64,000 bases of DNA, from the NCBI RefSeq assembly GCF_015277815.1, contig NZ_CP063813.1, forward strand, positions 1,674,001 to 1,738,000. Reading direction: 5' to 3'. Source of the DNA: Microbacterium atlanticum. GTDB taxonomy: Bacteria > Actinomycetota > Actinomycetes > Actinomycetales > Microbacteriaceae. A program made the position numbers and the translations under genes. Positions 37,245 through 44,657 of this stretch are shown piece by piece (positions within the stretch are counted from its first letter, which is position 1; each line of letters opens with the position of its first letter). The notes beneath the pieces are model-generated. The model saw nothing but the letters and a program-made list of their open reading frames with translations. It was not told the origin of the DNA and made no database searches.

Positions 37245-39247
37245 CACATCGCTTCGCCGATGTAGGAGTACTTGACGAAGACCTCAGGGGCCAGGCCAGC
37301 CTCCTCGAGGACGCCCTGCACGGCGCTGAGCATGTAGCTGGAGTCCCAGCCCATGTAGAGCGAGTGCTGATCGTCGAGGCGATCCCACTGGCCGTTCCAC
37401 GACTGCGCCGTGTAGACGGGACCGCCGCGGCGGGCGCTGTATGACACGACCGCCTCGCGCGCATCGGCCCACAGCCGCTTGAACACGCGGTTGAAGAGGT
37501 ACTTGACGTCCGAGACCTCCCAATGCTCTCCGCAGTACTCGACGTACGACCACTCGCGGTGCCAGCCGGCCGGCCAGCCGCGGCGGCGCACCGCGTCGAG
37601 GATCGGAGTCAGCCCGTCGTCGTCGATCGCCGGGCCGCCCGGACGCCGCCACACCCGTACGAAGCGGTCGGTGAGGCGACGTGAGCGCTCGGCGACGGCC
37701 GCGGTTCCCCACGCCGCGACATCGGCGAGGTCGGCCGTGATGCCCACGGCGCTGCGGGCGTACAGCTCCCGCTTCTCGGGGAAGGACCGGTCGAAGGCGG
37801 CGATCGCGAGGCCCTCTTCGAGGAGGGTGAGGTTGCCGATGGTCTGCGCGAGCGCGCGGTGGCTGTTCTGCTCGTCCTCGCTGTAGGACGCCCACGTGCG
37901 CGCCCCGTCGCCGGTCCACCCGTCGCCAGGGGCGAGGGGGAAGACGTGCTCGAGCTCGAGACCCGCGGGGTCGACGCCGGCGATGCGGCCGAGCGCGTAC
38001 CGCGCGTGCGGGAGCTCGGTGTACTTGAGCGCCACCGCGATGCGCTCGTCCGAGGGCGTGATGCGCGAGATCGCCGCGACCAGAGTGTCCCAGCCCGCCT
38101 CGCGTGCCCGGCACAGCCGGGCGACGAGACGCTGCGTCCCGATGCCGACCACCGATCGGCGCATCAGCAGCGTCTGGATCATCTCGAGCGTCTCGATGAG
38201 GCGCTCCCGCGAGAGCTCCCCGGTCTCGTGGTCGCGATACGCGCGCATCGCGAGCGGGTACATGGTCGAGCCGAAGGTGCTGAGGTGACCGAGGTGCCCT
38301 GCGATCTCGGCGTCCGGGGCCTCTTGCGGTCGCAGCAGCACCCGGTACACGCGGGCCAGCGCCCGCCACTCGGCGGCGTGCGCGATGAGATCGGCGAACT
38401 CCAGGCGCGGGAATTCGTGCCGGAAGGCGTCGTACACGCCGCGGCCGCCCACCACCGCGACCTCTCGTCCGGTTCGCATGACGAGGTACTGGCGCCAGAA
38501 GTCGGCGATCGCGTCGCCGGTGTCCGTCTCGATCGGCTGCCAGAACTCGCCCTCGACCTCCCGCTGCTCGGCGTGCGTCAGCCCCATCAGGACGTAGTTG
38601 TGGATCAGCTCGTGGTCGCGCAGCGGCTCGCCGGTGGAGTTCAGGCTCTCGAAGATCTGCTGGGCGTTCGCGCCCGCGCCGAGCGTGATCGCGACGTGCT
38701 CGAGCTTCTGGAGCCCGCGCCAGATGCGGGGCGCCTCTTCGGCGCGGATCTGGCTGCGGAAGAAGGCGTAGTTGTCGTCGAAGCGCGAATCCCGGTGCTC
38801 GCCCGGCGCGAGCGGCAGGTCCAGGACGACGCGCTCGAAGACACCGGCCCACGCGCGGTGGGGCCGCAGCTTGGTGCGGGATGCGTCGTGGGAGTGGACG
38901 AGCACGCGCTGCAGCTGATCGGCCAGCTCCGGATCGGTCTCGCGCACCGTGTGGTGGAGCGCGGCGACGAGGAGCATCAGCGTCGTCGTCCGCTGCTGGC
39001 CGTCGATCAGCACGAGCTCGGCGCCTTCGCCGTCTCCGCTCGCGGAGGAGAGGATCGAGCCGATGAAGTGCATGTGCCGATCGTCGAGGTCCGCCACCGC
39101 CCGGATGTCGGCCAACAGCTGCTCGCATCCGCCGATGTCCCACCGGTACTGGCGCTGGTAGACCGGGACGACGATCGTCCAGTCCGCGGCGGAGAGCCAC
39201 CCGATCGTGTTGACAGCAGTCGCATCGACGTTCGTGGCAGTGACCAT
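37244..39247 (-). CDS. DUF262-DUF1524 protein, GmrSD-like restriction or anti-phage candidate
   Basis: 667 residues. The N-terminal DUF262 (ParB/Srx-like) domain has VPVYQRQYRW (27-36) and the nucleotide motif DGQQRTTT (82-89). A helical middle leads to a DUF1524 HNH-type nuclease region with LEHVFPL (His434), GNLTLL (Asn472) and FPEKR (489-493). Where many relatives have an Asn soon after LTLL, this one has Ala481. About 130 further residues form an unassigned C-terminal module with several Trp. GmrSD-type enzymes cut modified phage DNA; defence is a family-based inference, and no other defence gene is adjacent. GGAGG precedes the ATG. Confidence 0.82.
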   Translation of the reverse strand: MVTATNVDATAVNTIGWLSAADWTIVVPVYQRQYRWDIGGCEQLLADIRAVADLDDRHMHFIGSILSSASGDGEGAELVLIDGQQRTTTLMLLVAALHHTVRETDPELADQLQRVLVHSHDASRTKLRPHRAWAGVFERVVLDLPLAPGEHRDSRFDDNYAFFRSQIRAEEAPRIWRGLQKLEHVAITLGAGANAQQIFESLNSTGEPLRDHELIHNYVLMGLTHAEQREVEGEFWQPIETDTGDAIADFWRQYLVMRTGREVAVVGGRGVYDAFRHEFPRLEFADLIAHAAEWRALARVYRVLLRPQEAPDAEIAGHLGHLSTFGSTMYPLAMRAYRDHETGELSRERLIETLEMIQTLLMRRSVVGIGTQRLVARLCRAREAGWDTLVAAISRITPSDERIAVALKYTELPHARYALGRIAGVDPAGLELEHVFPLAPGDGWTGDGARTWASYSEDEQNSHRALAQTIGNLTLLEEGLAIAAFDRSFPEKRELYARSAVGITADLADVAAWGTAAVAERSRRLTDRFVRVWRRPGGPAIDDDGLTPILDAVRRRGWPAGWHREWSYVEYCGEHWEVSDVKYLFNRVFKRLWADAREAVVSYSARRGGPVYTAQSWNGQWDRLDDQHSLYMGWDSSYMLSAVQGVLEEAGLAPEVFVKYSYIGEAM

Positions 39248-39329
39248 GGCGCCTCCAGTCTATTGGGGCGTCGCTGCCCCACCCGGGGGGCGGTTATTCC
39301 CGGCCCGGTCTCGAGGGGCCCGGAGGCCA

Positions 39330-39348
39330 GCGAGGTAGGCTTGCCTAA
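39330..39348 (+). promoter_or_regulatory. Imperfect iron box (IdeR/DtxR-type operator)
   Basis: The palindrome TAGGC-TT-GCCTA (39336-39347) lies in a 19-mer matching 12 positions of the actinobacterial iron box TTAGGTTAGGCT-N2-CCTAA, with a near-perfect right half. It covers the predicted -35 region of the gene at 39400 (-10 candidate TTAAAA at 39359-39364). Confidence 0.5.
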
Positions 39349-39399
39349 GTTGAGCCTGTTAAAACGTGCTGGCTCACTGACCGAAAGGCATGATCCGTC

Positions 39400-40173
39400 A
39401 TGGGTTACATCAAGTCCGCCGCTCTCGATGAGACCGGCTTCGTGGTGCTCGACTCCTATAACGAGGAGATCGACCCGCAGGAATGGCTGTCCATCGAGTA
39501 CGTCGACTGGAAGTCGTCGGGTGACACCCGCTTCGCCCCGCTGGCCTCGGCCAAGGGCGAGATCGAGTGCAACGGCTTCTGGAACCACACGCCGCCGCGC
39601 ACCGACAAGGACGGCGTCTGGATCCCCGAGCAGACCGAGAAGGCGCCGACCCTGACGCGTCGCGCGCAGGAGCCGGGCGCCAACGTCGGCCGCTGCCGCA
39701 TCATCGAGCTGCAGCCGAACACGTACGCCGACGCCCTCTACAACCTGCACCAGGACGACAACAACCGCCTCAACCCGGACGGCACCGGCTGGGTGGTGCG
39801 CGGGTTCTTCAACCTCACCGACGACAAGAACAGCTACTTCGTGCTGCGCGAGAACCGCACCGACCCGAGCATCGAGTACCGCGTGGCGCTTCCCGCCGGC
39901 GCGCAGCTCATCGTCGACACGCAGCGCCTGTGGCACGCCGTCCACCACGACGGCGACGCGCCGCGCTACTGCCTGATCACGTCGTGGGAGTCCGGCCCCG
40001 AACTGGACGCCTACATCGCGAAGTACCACGGCAAGCCGACGACCGACCAGTTCGACGTGCCGCAGGACGTCCTCGACGCCGGTCAGGCCGAGCAGGCCCG
40101 CCGCGACGCCGCCCGCGCCGCGTACTACGCCGCCAAGGGCAAGGCAGAGGTCCAGGCGATGAGCGAGGCCTGA
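39400..40173 (+). CDS. Oxygenase-like (2OG/Fe(II) or cupin-fold) protein of unknown function
   Basis: 257 residues, no named family recognised. A possible metal triad is His117-x-Asp119 (NLHQDDNN) with His179 (LWHAVHHDG), and Arg189 (PRYCLITS) ten residues later could bind 2-oxoglutarate; spacing and surrounding strands fit a double-stranded beta-helix dioxygenase. The last 45 residues are a charged helix. No signal peptide. A ribosome site GAAAGG precedes the ATG, and a possible iron box lies 50 nt upstream, fitting an iron enzyme. Function is inferred only. Confidence 0.55.
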   Translation: MGYIKSAALDETGFVVLDSYNEEIDPQEWLSIEYVDWKSSGDTRFAPLASAKGEIECNGFWNHTPPRTDKDGVWIPEQTEKAPTLTRRAQEPGANVGRCRIIELQPNTYADALYNLHQDDNNRLNPDGTGWVVRGFFNLTDDKNSYFVLRENRTDPSIEYRVALPAGAQLIVDTQRLWHAVHHDGDAPRYCLITSWESGPELDAYIAKYHGKPTTDQFDVPQDVLDAGQAEQARRDAARAAYYAAKGKAEVQAMSEA

Positions 40174-40186
40174 GCCTCCGCCCGGA

Positions 40187-40241
40187 CCGAGGGGGTGGGG
40201 GAATCACACACTTGTGATTCGCCCACCCCCTCGGCGATAAT
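40187..40241 (+). promoter_or_regulatory. Long palindrome: terminator-like hairpin overlapping the DUF3145 promoter
   Basis: CCGAGGGGGTGGG (40187-40199) pairs with CCCACCCCCTCGG (40222-40234); inside it GAATCAC (40201-40207) pairs with GTGATTC (40214-40220), leaving a 6-nt loop. GATAAT at 40236-40241 with TTGTGA at 40212-40217 (18-nt spacer) makes a promoter for the DUF3145 gene inside the same structure. Confidence 0.7.
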
Positions 40242-40318
40242 GGCGGGAACAACCGAACAGCACGCCGTGGCACCGTCTCAGGTCGTAGGGGAAGACGCAC
40301 CTGACGAACGGAGAGATC

Positions 40319-40822
40319 ATGGCGACACACAAAGCGCGTGGGGTGATCTTCATTCACTCTGCGCCACGGGCGTTGTGTCCTCACCTGGAATGGGCGGTCG
40401 GGCGGGCCCTCGGGCGTGCCGTCAGCTTCGACTGGGCGGACCAGCCCGTGCTGGCGGGAAGTCGCCGCGCCGAGTTCTACTGGGAGGGCGCCGCCGGGAC
40501 AGGCTCGGCGCTCGCGACGGCGATCCGCGGGTGGGAGCATCTGCGGTTCGAGGTCACCGAGGATCCCACGCCGCGCAGCGACGGCGGCCGGTGGCTGCAC
40601 ACGCCAGGTCTCGGCATCCACTACGCCCAGACCGACTCCGCGGGCAACGTGGTGATCGGCGAGGACCGCATCCGCTACGCGATGGAGATCGCCGGCGGCG
40701 ATGCGGCCGAACTCCACCGGGAGCTGCAGATCGCGCTCGGCGCGGCGTGGGACGAGGAGCTCGAGCCGTTCCGCCACGCGAGCGACGACGCACCGGTCGT
40801 CTGGCTGCACAAGGTCGGCTGA
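40319..40822 (+). CDS. DUF3145 domain-containing protein
   Basis: 167 residues, matching DUF3145 over its whole length (start MATHKARGVIFIHSAPRALC, then HLEWAVGRALGRAV, a Trp-rich core, and ending WLHKVG). The family is essentially confined to actinobacteria and has no known function. GGAGAG lies 4 nt before the ATG, with a leader of about 70 nt from the GATAAT promoter. It converges on fabF, with a terminator between. Confidence 0.88.
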   Translation: MATHKARGVIFIHSAPRALCPHLEWAVGRALGRAVSFDWADQPVLAGSRRAEFYWEGAAGTGSALATAIRGWEHLRFEVTEDPTPRSDGGRWLHTPGLGIHYAQTDSAGNVVIGEDRIRYAMEIAGGDAAELHRELQIALGAAWDEELEPFRHASDDAPVVWLHKVG

Positions 40823-40959
40823 CGGCGGTCGGGCCCGTGCCCGGCATCTCCGAGCGGGTGACACAACTTCACAGACGAGGGCGGTGCGAGGCGCCACTAC
40901 CGAGGCTCGGAGGCCCCTGATCCCGGGCAGCGGGACCGCGAACCACCGCCTGACACCAC

Positions 40960-41003
40960 AGACGCCCCCGCGTCGACACCTGAGGTGCGGCACGGGGGCG
41001 TCT
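40960..41003. terminator. Terminator between convergent DUF3145 gene and fabF
   Basis: AGACGCCCCCG (40960-40970) and CGGGGGCGTCT (40993-41003), an 11-bp perfect stem. It ends the fab operon on the minus strand. Confidence 0.75.
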
Positions 41004-41021
41004 TGGTGCGGGCCGGATGCC

Positions 41022-42260
41022 TCAGACCGATGCGAACGCCGCGACGGCGTTGTGCCCGCCGAAGCCGAACGAGTTGCTGATCGCGAGCTGCGGGCCGTCG
41101 CCGAGCGGGATCGGCGAGCCCGAGATGCGGAAGGGGACCTCGGGGTCCTGCGCGGTGAGGTTGATCGTCGGGGGAGCGACCCGGTCGCGCAGCGCGAGGA
41201 CCGTGAACATCGCTTCCAGCGCACCGGTGCCGCCCAGGAGGTGGCCGGTGGAGGCCTTGGTGGCCGAGACCGGGATCTCGTCGATCCGCGCGCCGAACAC
41301 CGACCGCAGGGCGGTGTACTCGTTCGGGTCGCCGACCGGGGTGGACGTCGCGTGCGCGTTGACGTGGGTGACATCGTCGGCCGAGGCATCCGCCATCTCC
41401 AGCGCCAGGCGAACGGCACGGGAGGCGCCGAGGCCCTCGGGATCGTTGGCGGTGATGTGGTACGAGTCCGCCGTCACGCCGCCGCCGACGACGGCCGCGT
41501 AGATCTGGGCGCCGCGGGCCCGGGCGTGCTCCTCGGTCTCGAGGATGAGCGCGGCCGCACCCTCGCCCATGACGAAGCCGTCGCGGTCGATGCTGCAGGG
41601 CCGCGACGCCGTCGCGGGGTCGTCGTTGCGGCGCGACAGGGCCTGCATCGACGAGAACGCCGCGATCGTGACGGGATGGATCACGGATTCGGTTCCGCCG
41701 GCGATCACGACGTCCGCGTGTCCCGCGCGGATGTGCTCGATCGCGTTGACGATCGACTCCGTGCTCGACGCGCAGGCGCTGGCCACCGTGCGGGCGTAGG
41801 CGCGGGCGTTGAAGTGCAGCGACAGGTTGCCCGCAGCCGCGTTGGGCATGAGCATCGGGACGGTCATCGGCAGGACGCGCCGCGGGCCCTTCTCGCGGAG
41901 CGTGTCCCAGCCGTCGAGGAGGGTGTGCAGACCGCCGATGCCGGTGGCGAAATCGACGCCGAGGCGATCGGGGTCGACGTCGGGGCTGCCCGCGTCGGCC
42001 CACGCCTCCATCGCCGCGACGAGGGCGAATTGCGACGACGGGTCGAGGCGCTTGGCGACCGGGCGATCCAGCACGGTGTCCGGCCGCACCTTGGCCTCGG
42101 CGGCGAAGGTCACCGGCAGCTGGTACTGCTCGACCCAGTCGTACTCGAGGGTGCGTGCGCCGGAGACGCCGTCGAGAAGTGCCGACCAGCTCTCGGGGGC
42201 CGTGCCGCCCAGGGGCGACGACGCGCCGATGCCCGTGACGACGATGCGGGGGTTGCTCAT
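41022..42260 (-). CDS. fabF: 3-oxoacyl-[ACP] synthase II
   Basis: 412 residues. Catalytic Cys163 in SACASSTES, His303 in VNAHATSTPVGD and His340 in STGHLLGGTG are all present. It elongates acyl-ACP with malonyl-ACP in type II fatty acid synthesis. Start is the second ATG, giving MSNPRIVVTG, with GAGGACT just upstream; the longer reading overlaps the hairpin behind acpP. It is last in fasR-fabD-fabH-acpP-fabF. Confidence 0.96.
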   Translation of the reverse strand: MSNPRIVVTGIGASSPLGGTAPESWSALLDGVSGARTLEYDWVEQYQLPVTFAAEAKVRPDTVLDRPVAKRLDPSSQFALVAAMEAWADAGSPDVDPDRLGVDFATGIGGLHTLLDGWDTLREKGPRRVLPMTVPMLMPNAAAGNLSLHFNARAYARTVASACASSTESIVNAIEHIRAGHADVVIAGGTESVIHPVTIAAFSSMQALSRRNDDPATASRPCSIDRDGFVMGEGAAALILETEEHARARGAQIYAAVVGGGVTADSYHITANDPEGLGASRAVRLALEMADASADDVTHVNAHATSTPVGDPNEYTALRSVFGARIDEIPVSATKASTGHLLGGTGALEAMFTVLALRDRVAPPTINLTAQDPEVPFRISGSPIPLGDGPQLAISNSFGFGGHNAVAAFASV

Positions 42261-42279
42261 GGGAGTCCTCGTGGGTGCG

Positions 42280-42305
42280 CCGGTGGGGGCCGAAGCCCCC
42301 ACCGG
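42280..42305 (-). other. Stable hairpin between acpP and fabF
   Basis: On the minus strand an 11-bp perfect stem (CCGGTGGGGGC and its complement) is closed by the loop TTCG, a C(UUCG)G tetraloop in RNA. No T run follows, so it is more likely an mRNA stabiliser or partial attenuator than a full terminator. Confidence 0.7.
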
Positions 42306-42311
42306 AAGGGT

Positions 42312-42560
42312 TTACGCCTGGTTCGACGTGATGTAGCTGACCGCGTCGCCGACGGTCTTGAGGTTCTTGACCTCGTCGTCGGGGATGGTGACGCCGAACT
42401 TCTCCTCCGCGTTGACGACGATTGTCATCATCGAGATCGAATCGATGTCGAGGTCGTCGGTGAACGACTTCTCGAGGGCGACCTCGTCGGCCGAGATGCC
42501 CGTCTCGTCGGTGATGAGCTCGGCGAGTCCGGCGAGGACCTCGTCACTGGTGAATGCCAT
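42312..42560 (-). CDS. acpP: Acyl carrier protein
   Basis: 82 residues, strongly acidic. Ser41 in DLDIDSIS is the 4'-phosphopantetheine attachment site (DSI instead of the usual DSL). It carries growing acyl chains between FabD, FabH and FabF. The ribosome site AGGAGA in an A-rich leader is very strong. A separate promoter candidate and hairpins on each side suggest it is made in excess over its neighbours, as expected for ACP. Confidence 0.97.
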   Translation of the reverse strand: MAFTSDEVLAGLAELITDETGISADEVALEKSFTDDLDIDSISMMTIVVNAEEKFGVTIPDDEVKNLKTVGDAVSYITSNQA

Positions 42561-42586
42561 GGTTTCTCCTGTTTTCTTGGGGTTGC

Positions 42587-42615
42587 GAGACCCGACCGGG
42601 CCGGGTCTCAGTCTA
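42587..42615 (-). promoter_or_regulatory. Possible acpP promoter and 5' hairpin
   Basis: On the minus strand TAGACT (42615-42610) is followed by an 8-bp hairpin whose arms are 42609-42602 and 42594-42587 (GAGACCCG/CGGGTCTC). If TAGACT is a -10, the hairpin begins at the transcript 5' end. It could alternatively act as a weak terminator after fabH. Confidence 0.45.
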
Positions 42616-42633
42616 GAGTCGGGGATTCCGGGC

Positions 42634-43632
42634 TCACGGAAGCACGACGACCTGCGCGCCGTACACGAGACCGGCACCGAACCCGATCTGCAGCGCGAGA
42701 CCGCCGCTGAGCTCGGGGTGCTCCTCGAGCAGACGGTGCGTCGCGAGCGGGATGGATGCCGCTGAGGTGTTCCCGGTCGTCTCGATGTCTCGGCCGACCA
42801 CCACCGAGTCGGGAAGGCCGAGCTGCTTGGCGAACTCGTCGATGATGCGCATGTTCGCCTGGTGGGGGACGAAGGCGGCGAGATCGGATGCCTCCACCCC
42901 GGCGGCCTCGAGAGCCTGACGGGCCACCTTCACCATCTCCCACACCGCCCACCGGAACACCGTCGGCCCCTCCTGCCGCAGCGTCGGCCAGGGGGCCGTG
43001 CCGTCGCGGAACTCGACGAGGGTGTGGTTCATCCCCACGGCGTCGGCCTTGGAGCCGTCCGAGCCCCACACTGTCGGGCCGATCCCCGGCGTCTCGCTGG
43101 GGCCGATCACCACGGCTCCCGCCCCGTCGCCCAACAGGAACGAGATGCTCCGGTCGGTGGGGTCCACGACGTCGCTGAGCTTCTCCGCGCCGATGACCAG
43201 GGCGTGGTGAGCGGCACCCGCGCGGATGAGGGCGTCCGCCTGGGCGACGCCGTAGGCGAAGCCCGCGCAGGCGGCGTTGACGTCGTAGGCCGCGGCCGGG
43301 TTGGCCCCGACGCGGTCGGCGACGATCGCCGAGACCGACGGGGTCTGCTTCGGGTTCGAGACCGTGGCGACGATGACGGCGTCGATGTCGGAGGCGGCGA
43401 CGCCCGACCGCGTGATCGCCTCGCGTGCGGCATCCGTCGCCAGGTCGATAGCGTCCGTCTCGGGCACCGCCCGTGTGCGCGTCACGATCCCGGTCCGCTG
43501 GCGGATCCACTCGTCACTGGAGTCGATGGGACCGACCAGGTCGTCGTTCGGGACCGCGATCTCGCCGCGGGCGGCACCGTAGGCGTAGATGCGCGTGTGC
43601 GCGGCGCCGGTGGGCTGGATGATGCTGGACAT
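42634..43632 (-). CDS. fabH: 3-oxoacyl-[ACP] synthase III
   Basis: 332 residues. The catalytic triad is Cys122 (NAACAGF), His257 (VPHQAN) and Asn288 (TTGNTSA). FabH starts fatty acid synthesis by condensing an acyl-CoA with malonyl-ACP; actinobacterial forms usually prefer branched starters, which fits the iso/anteiso lipids of Microbacteriaceae (family knowledge). ATG with GGAG 8-9 nt upstream, 14 nt after fabD. Confidence 0.96.
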   Translation of the reverse strand: MSSIIQPTGAAHTRIYAYGAARGEIAVPNDDLVGPIDSSDEWIRQRTGIVTRTRAVPETDAIDLATDAAREAITRSGVAASDIDAVIVATVSNPKQTPSVSAIVADRVGANPAAAYDVNAACAGFAYGVAQADALIRAGAAHHALVIGAEKLSDVVDPTDRSISFLLGDGAGAVVIGPSETPGIGPTVWGSDGSKADAVGMNHTLVEFRDGTAPWPTLRQEGPTVFRWAVWEMVKVARQALEAAGVEASDLAAFVPHQANMRIIDEFAKQLGLPDSVVVGRDIETTGNTSAASIPLATHRLLEEHPELSGGLALQIGFGAGLVYGAQVVVLP

Positions 43633-43646
43633 GTCGCGTGCTCCGG

Positions 43647-44558
43647 TCAGGCGGCGGCGGCCACCAGTGCGGCGGCGGCCTCGAGGTCGGCGGGTGTCTT
43701 GACGGCCACGGTCGGCACCCCGCGCAGCGCGCGCTTCGCGAGCCCGACGAGCGTGCCCGCGGGGGAGAGCTCGATGATCCCCGACACGCCGCTGTCGGCG
43801 AAGGAAGCCATGCAGAGGTCCCAGCGCACCGGGGAAGCGACCTGCTCCACGAGGAGCTCGACGAAAGCCGAGCCCGTCGAGACGACGGAGCCGTCGCGGT
43901 TGGTCCACAGCGTGATCCCGGGATCGGACACGTCGTGGTCCGAGGCGGCCCGGCGGAGCGTCTGCACGGCCGGTGCCATGTAGTCGGTGTGGAAGGCGCC
44001 GGCGACCTGCAGCGGGATGACCCGCGTGCCGGCGACCGGGTCGGCGGCGAGAGCCTGCAGGGCATCGAGCGCACCGGCGACGACGAGCTGGCCGCCGCCG
44101 TTGTAGTTCGCGGGCGACAGTCCCAGCTCGTCGAGGCGGGCGAGCACGGATGCCTCATCGCCGCCGATGACGGCGCTCATGCCCGTCTCGGCGGCCGCAG
44201 CCGCCTGCGCCATCGCCCGCCCGCGGATGCCGACGAGGGTCAGCGCGGACTCCTCGGTCAGGACTCCTGCGGCCGCCGCCGCGGCGAACTCGCCGACCGA
44301 ATGGCCGGCGACCCCGAGGATGCGGTCCCGGTCGGGGAGGGCGTTCCACGAGAGCAGGCTCGCCGCGACGATGAGCGGCTGCGCCACCTGCGTGTCGCGG
44401 ATGCGTTCGGCGTCCCACTCGGTGCCGGCGGCGACGAGGTCGACCCCCGACCACTCCGAGTACTGCGCGAGGCGGTCCGCCGCGCCGTCCGATTCGAGCC
44501 AGGGGGTCAGGAAGCCGGGGGACTGGGAGCCCTGTCCGGGGAAGACCGCGATTGTCAC
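43647..44558 (-). CDS. fabD: Malonyl CoA-ACP transacylase
   Basis: 303 residues. Nucleophile Ser87 in GHSVGE and the His in VAGAFHTDYM complete the active site; PGQGSQ at residues 7-12 is the family start. It transfers malonyl groups to ACP. Start is GTG with GGAAGGA 6 nt upstream. First gene of the biosynthetic part, separated from fasR by about 100 bp that contain nested inverted repeats. Confidence 0.96.
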   Translation of the reverse strand: MTIAVFPGQGSQSPGFLTPWLESDGAADRLAQYSEWSGVDLVAAGTEWDAERIRDTQVAQPLIVAASLLSWNALPDRDRILGVAGHSVGEFAAAAAAGVLTEESALTLVGIRGRAMAQAAAAAETGMSAVIGGDEASVLARLDELGLSPANYNGGGQLVVAGALDALQALAADPVAGTRVIPLQVAGAFHTDYMAPAVQTLRRAASDHDVSDPGITLWTNRDGSVVSTGSAFVELLVEQVASPVRWDLCMASFADSGVSGIIELSPAGTLVGLAKRALRGVPTVAVKTPADLEAAAALVAAAA

Positions 44559-44597
44559 CGTTCCATCCTTCCAAGGATCATCGACGGGGTTCTGGCG

Positions 44598-44651
44598 AGA
44601 CCGTCAAAGAATGCTCGCATGCTTTGTGCGTGGTGCACACCCGGACGGTCT
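44598..44651 (-). promoter_or_regulatory. fabD promoter region with nested inverted repeats (candidate FasR site)
   Basis: Inner repeat: AAAGAATGC (44606-44614) and GCATGCTTT (44617-44625), 9-2-9 with one mismatch. Outer repeat: AGACCGTC (44598-44605) and GACGGTCT (44644-44651), perfect. On the minus strand TTGACG (44607-44602) is a -35 candidate for fabD, so the repeats lie at and just upstream of it, suitable for an activator. Confidence 0.5.
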
Positions 44652-44657
44652 GCGGCG

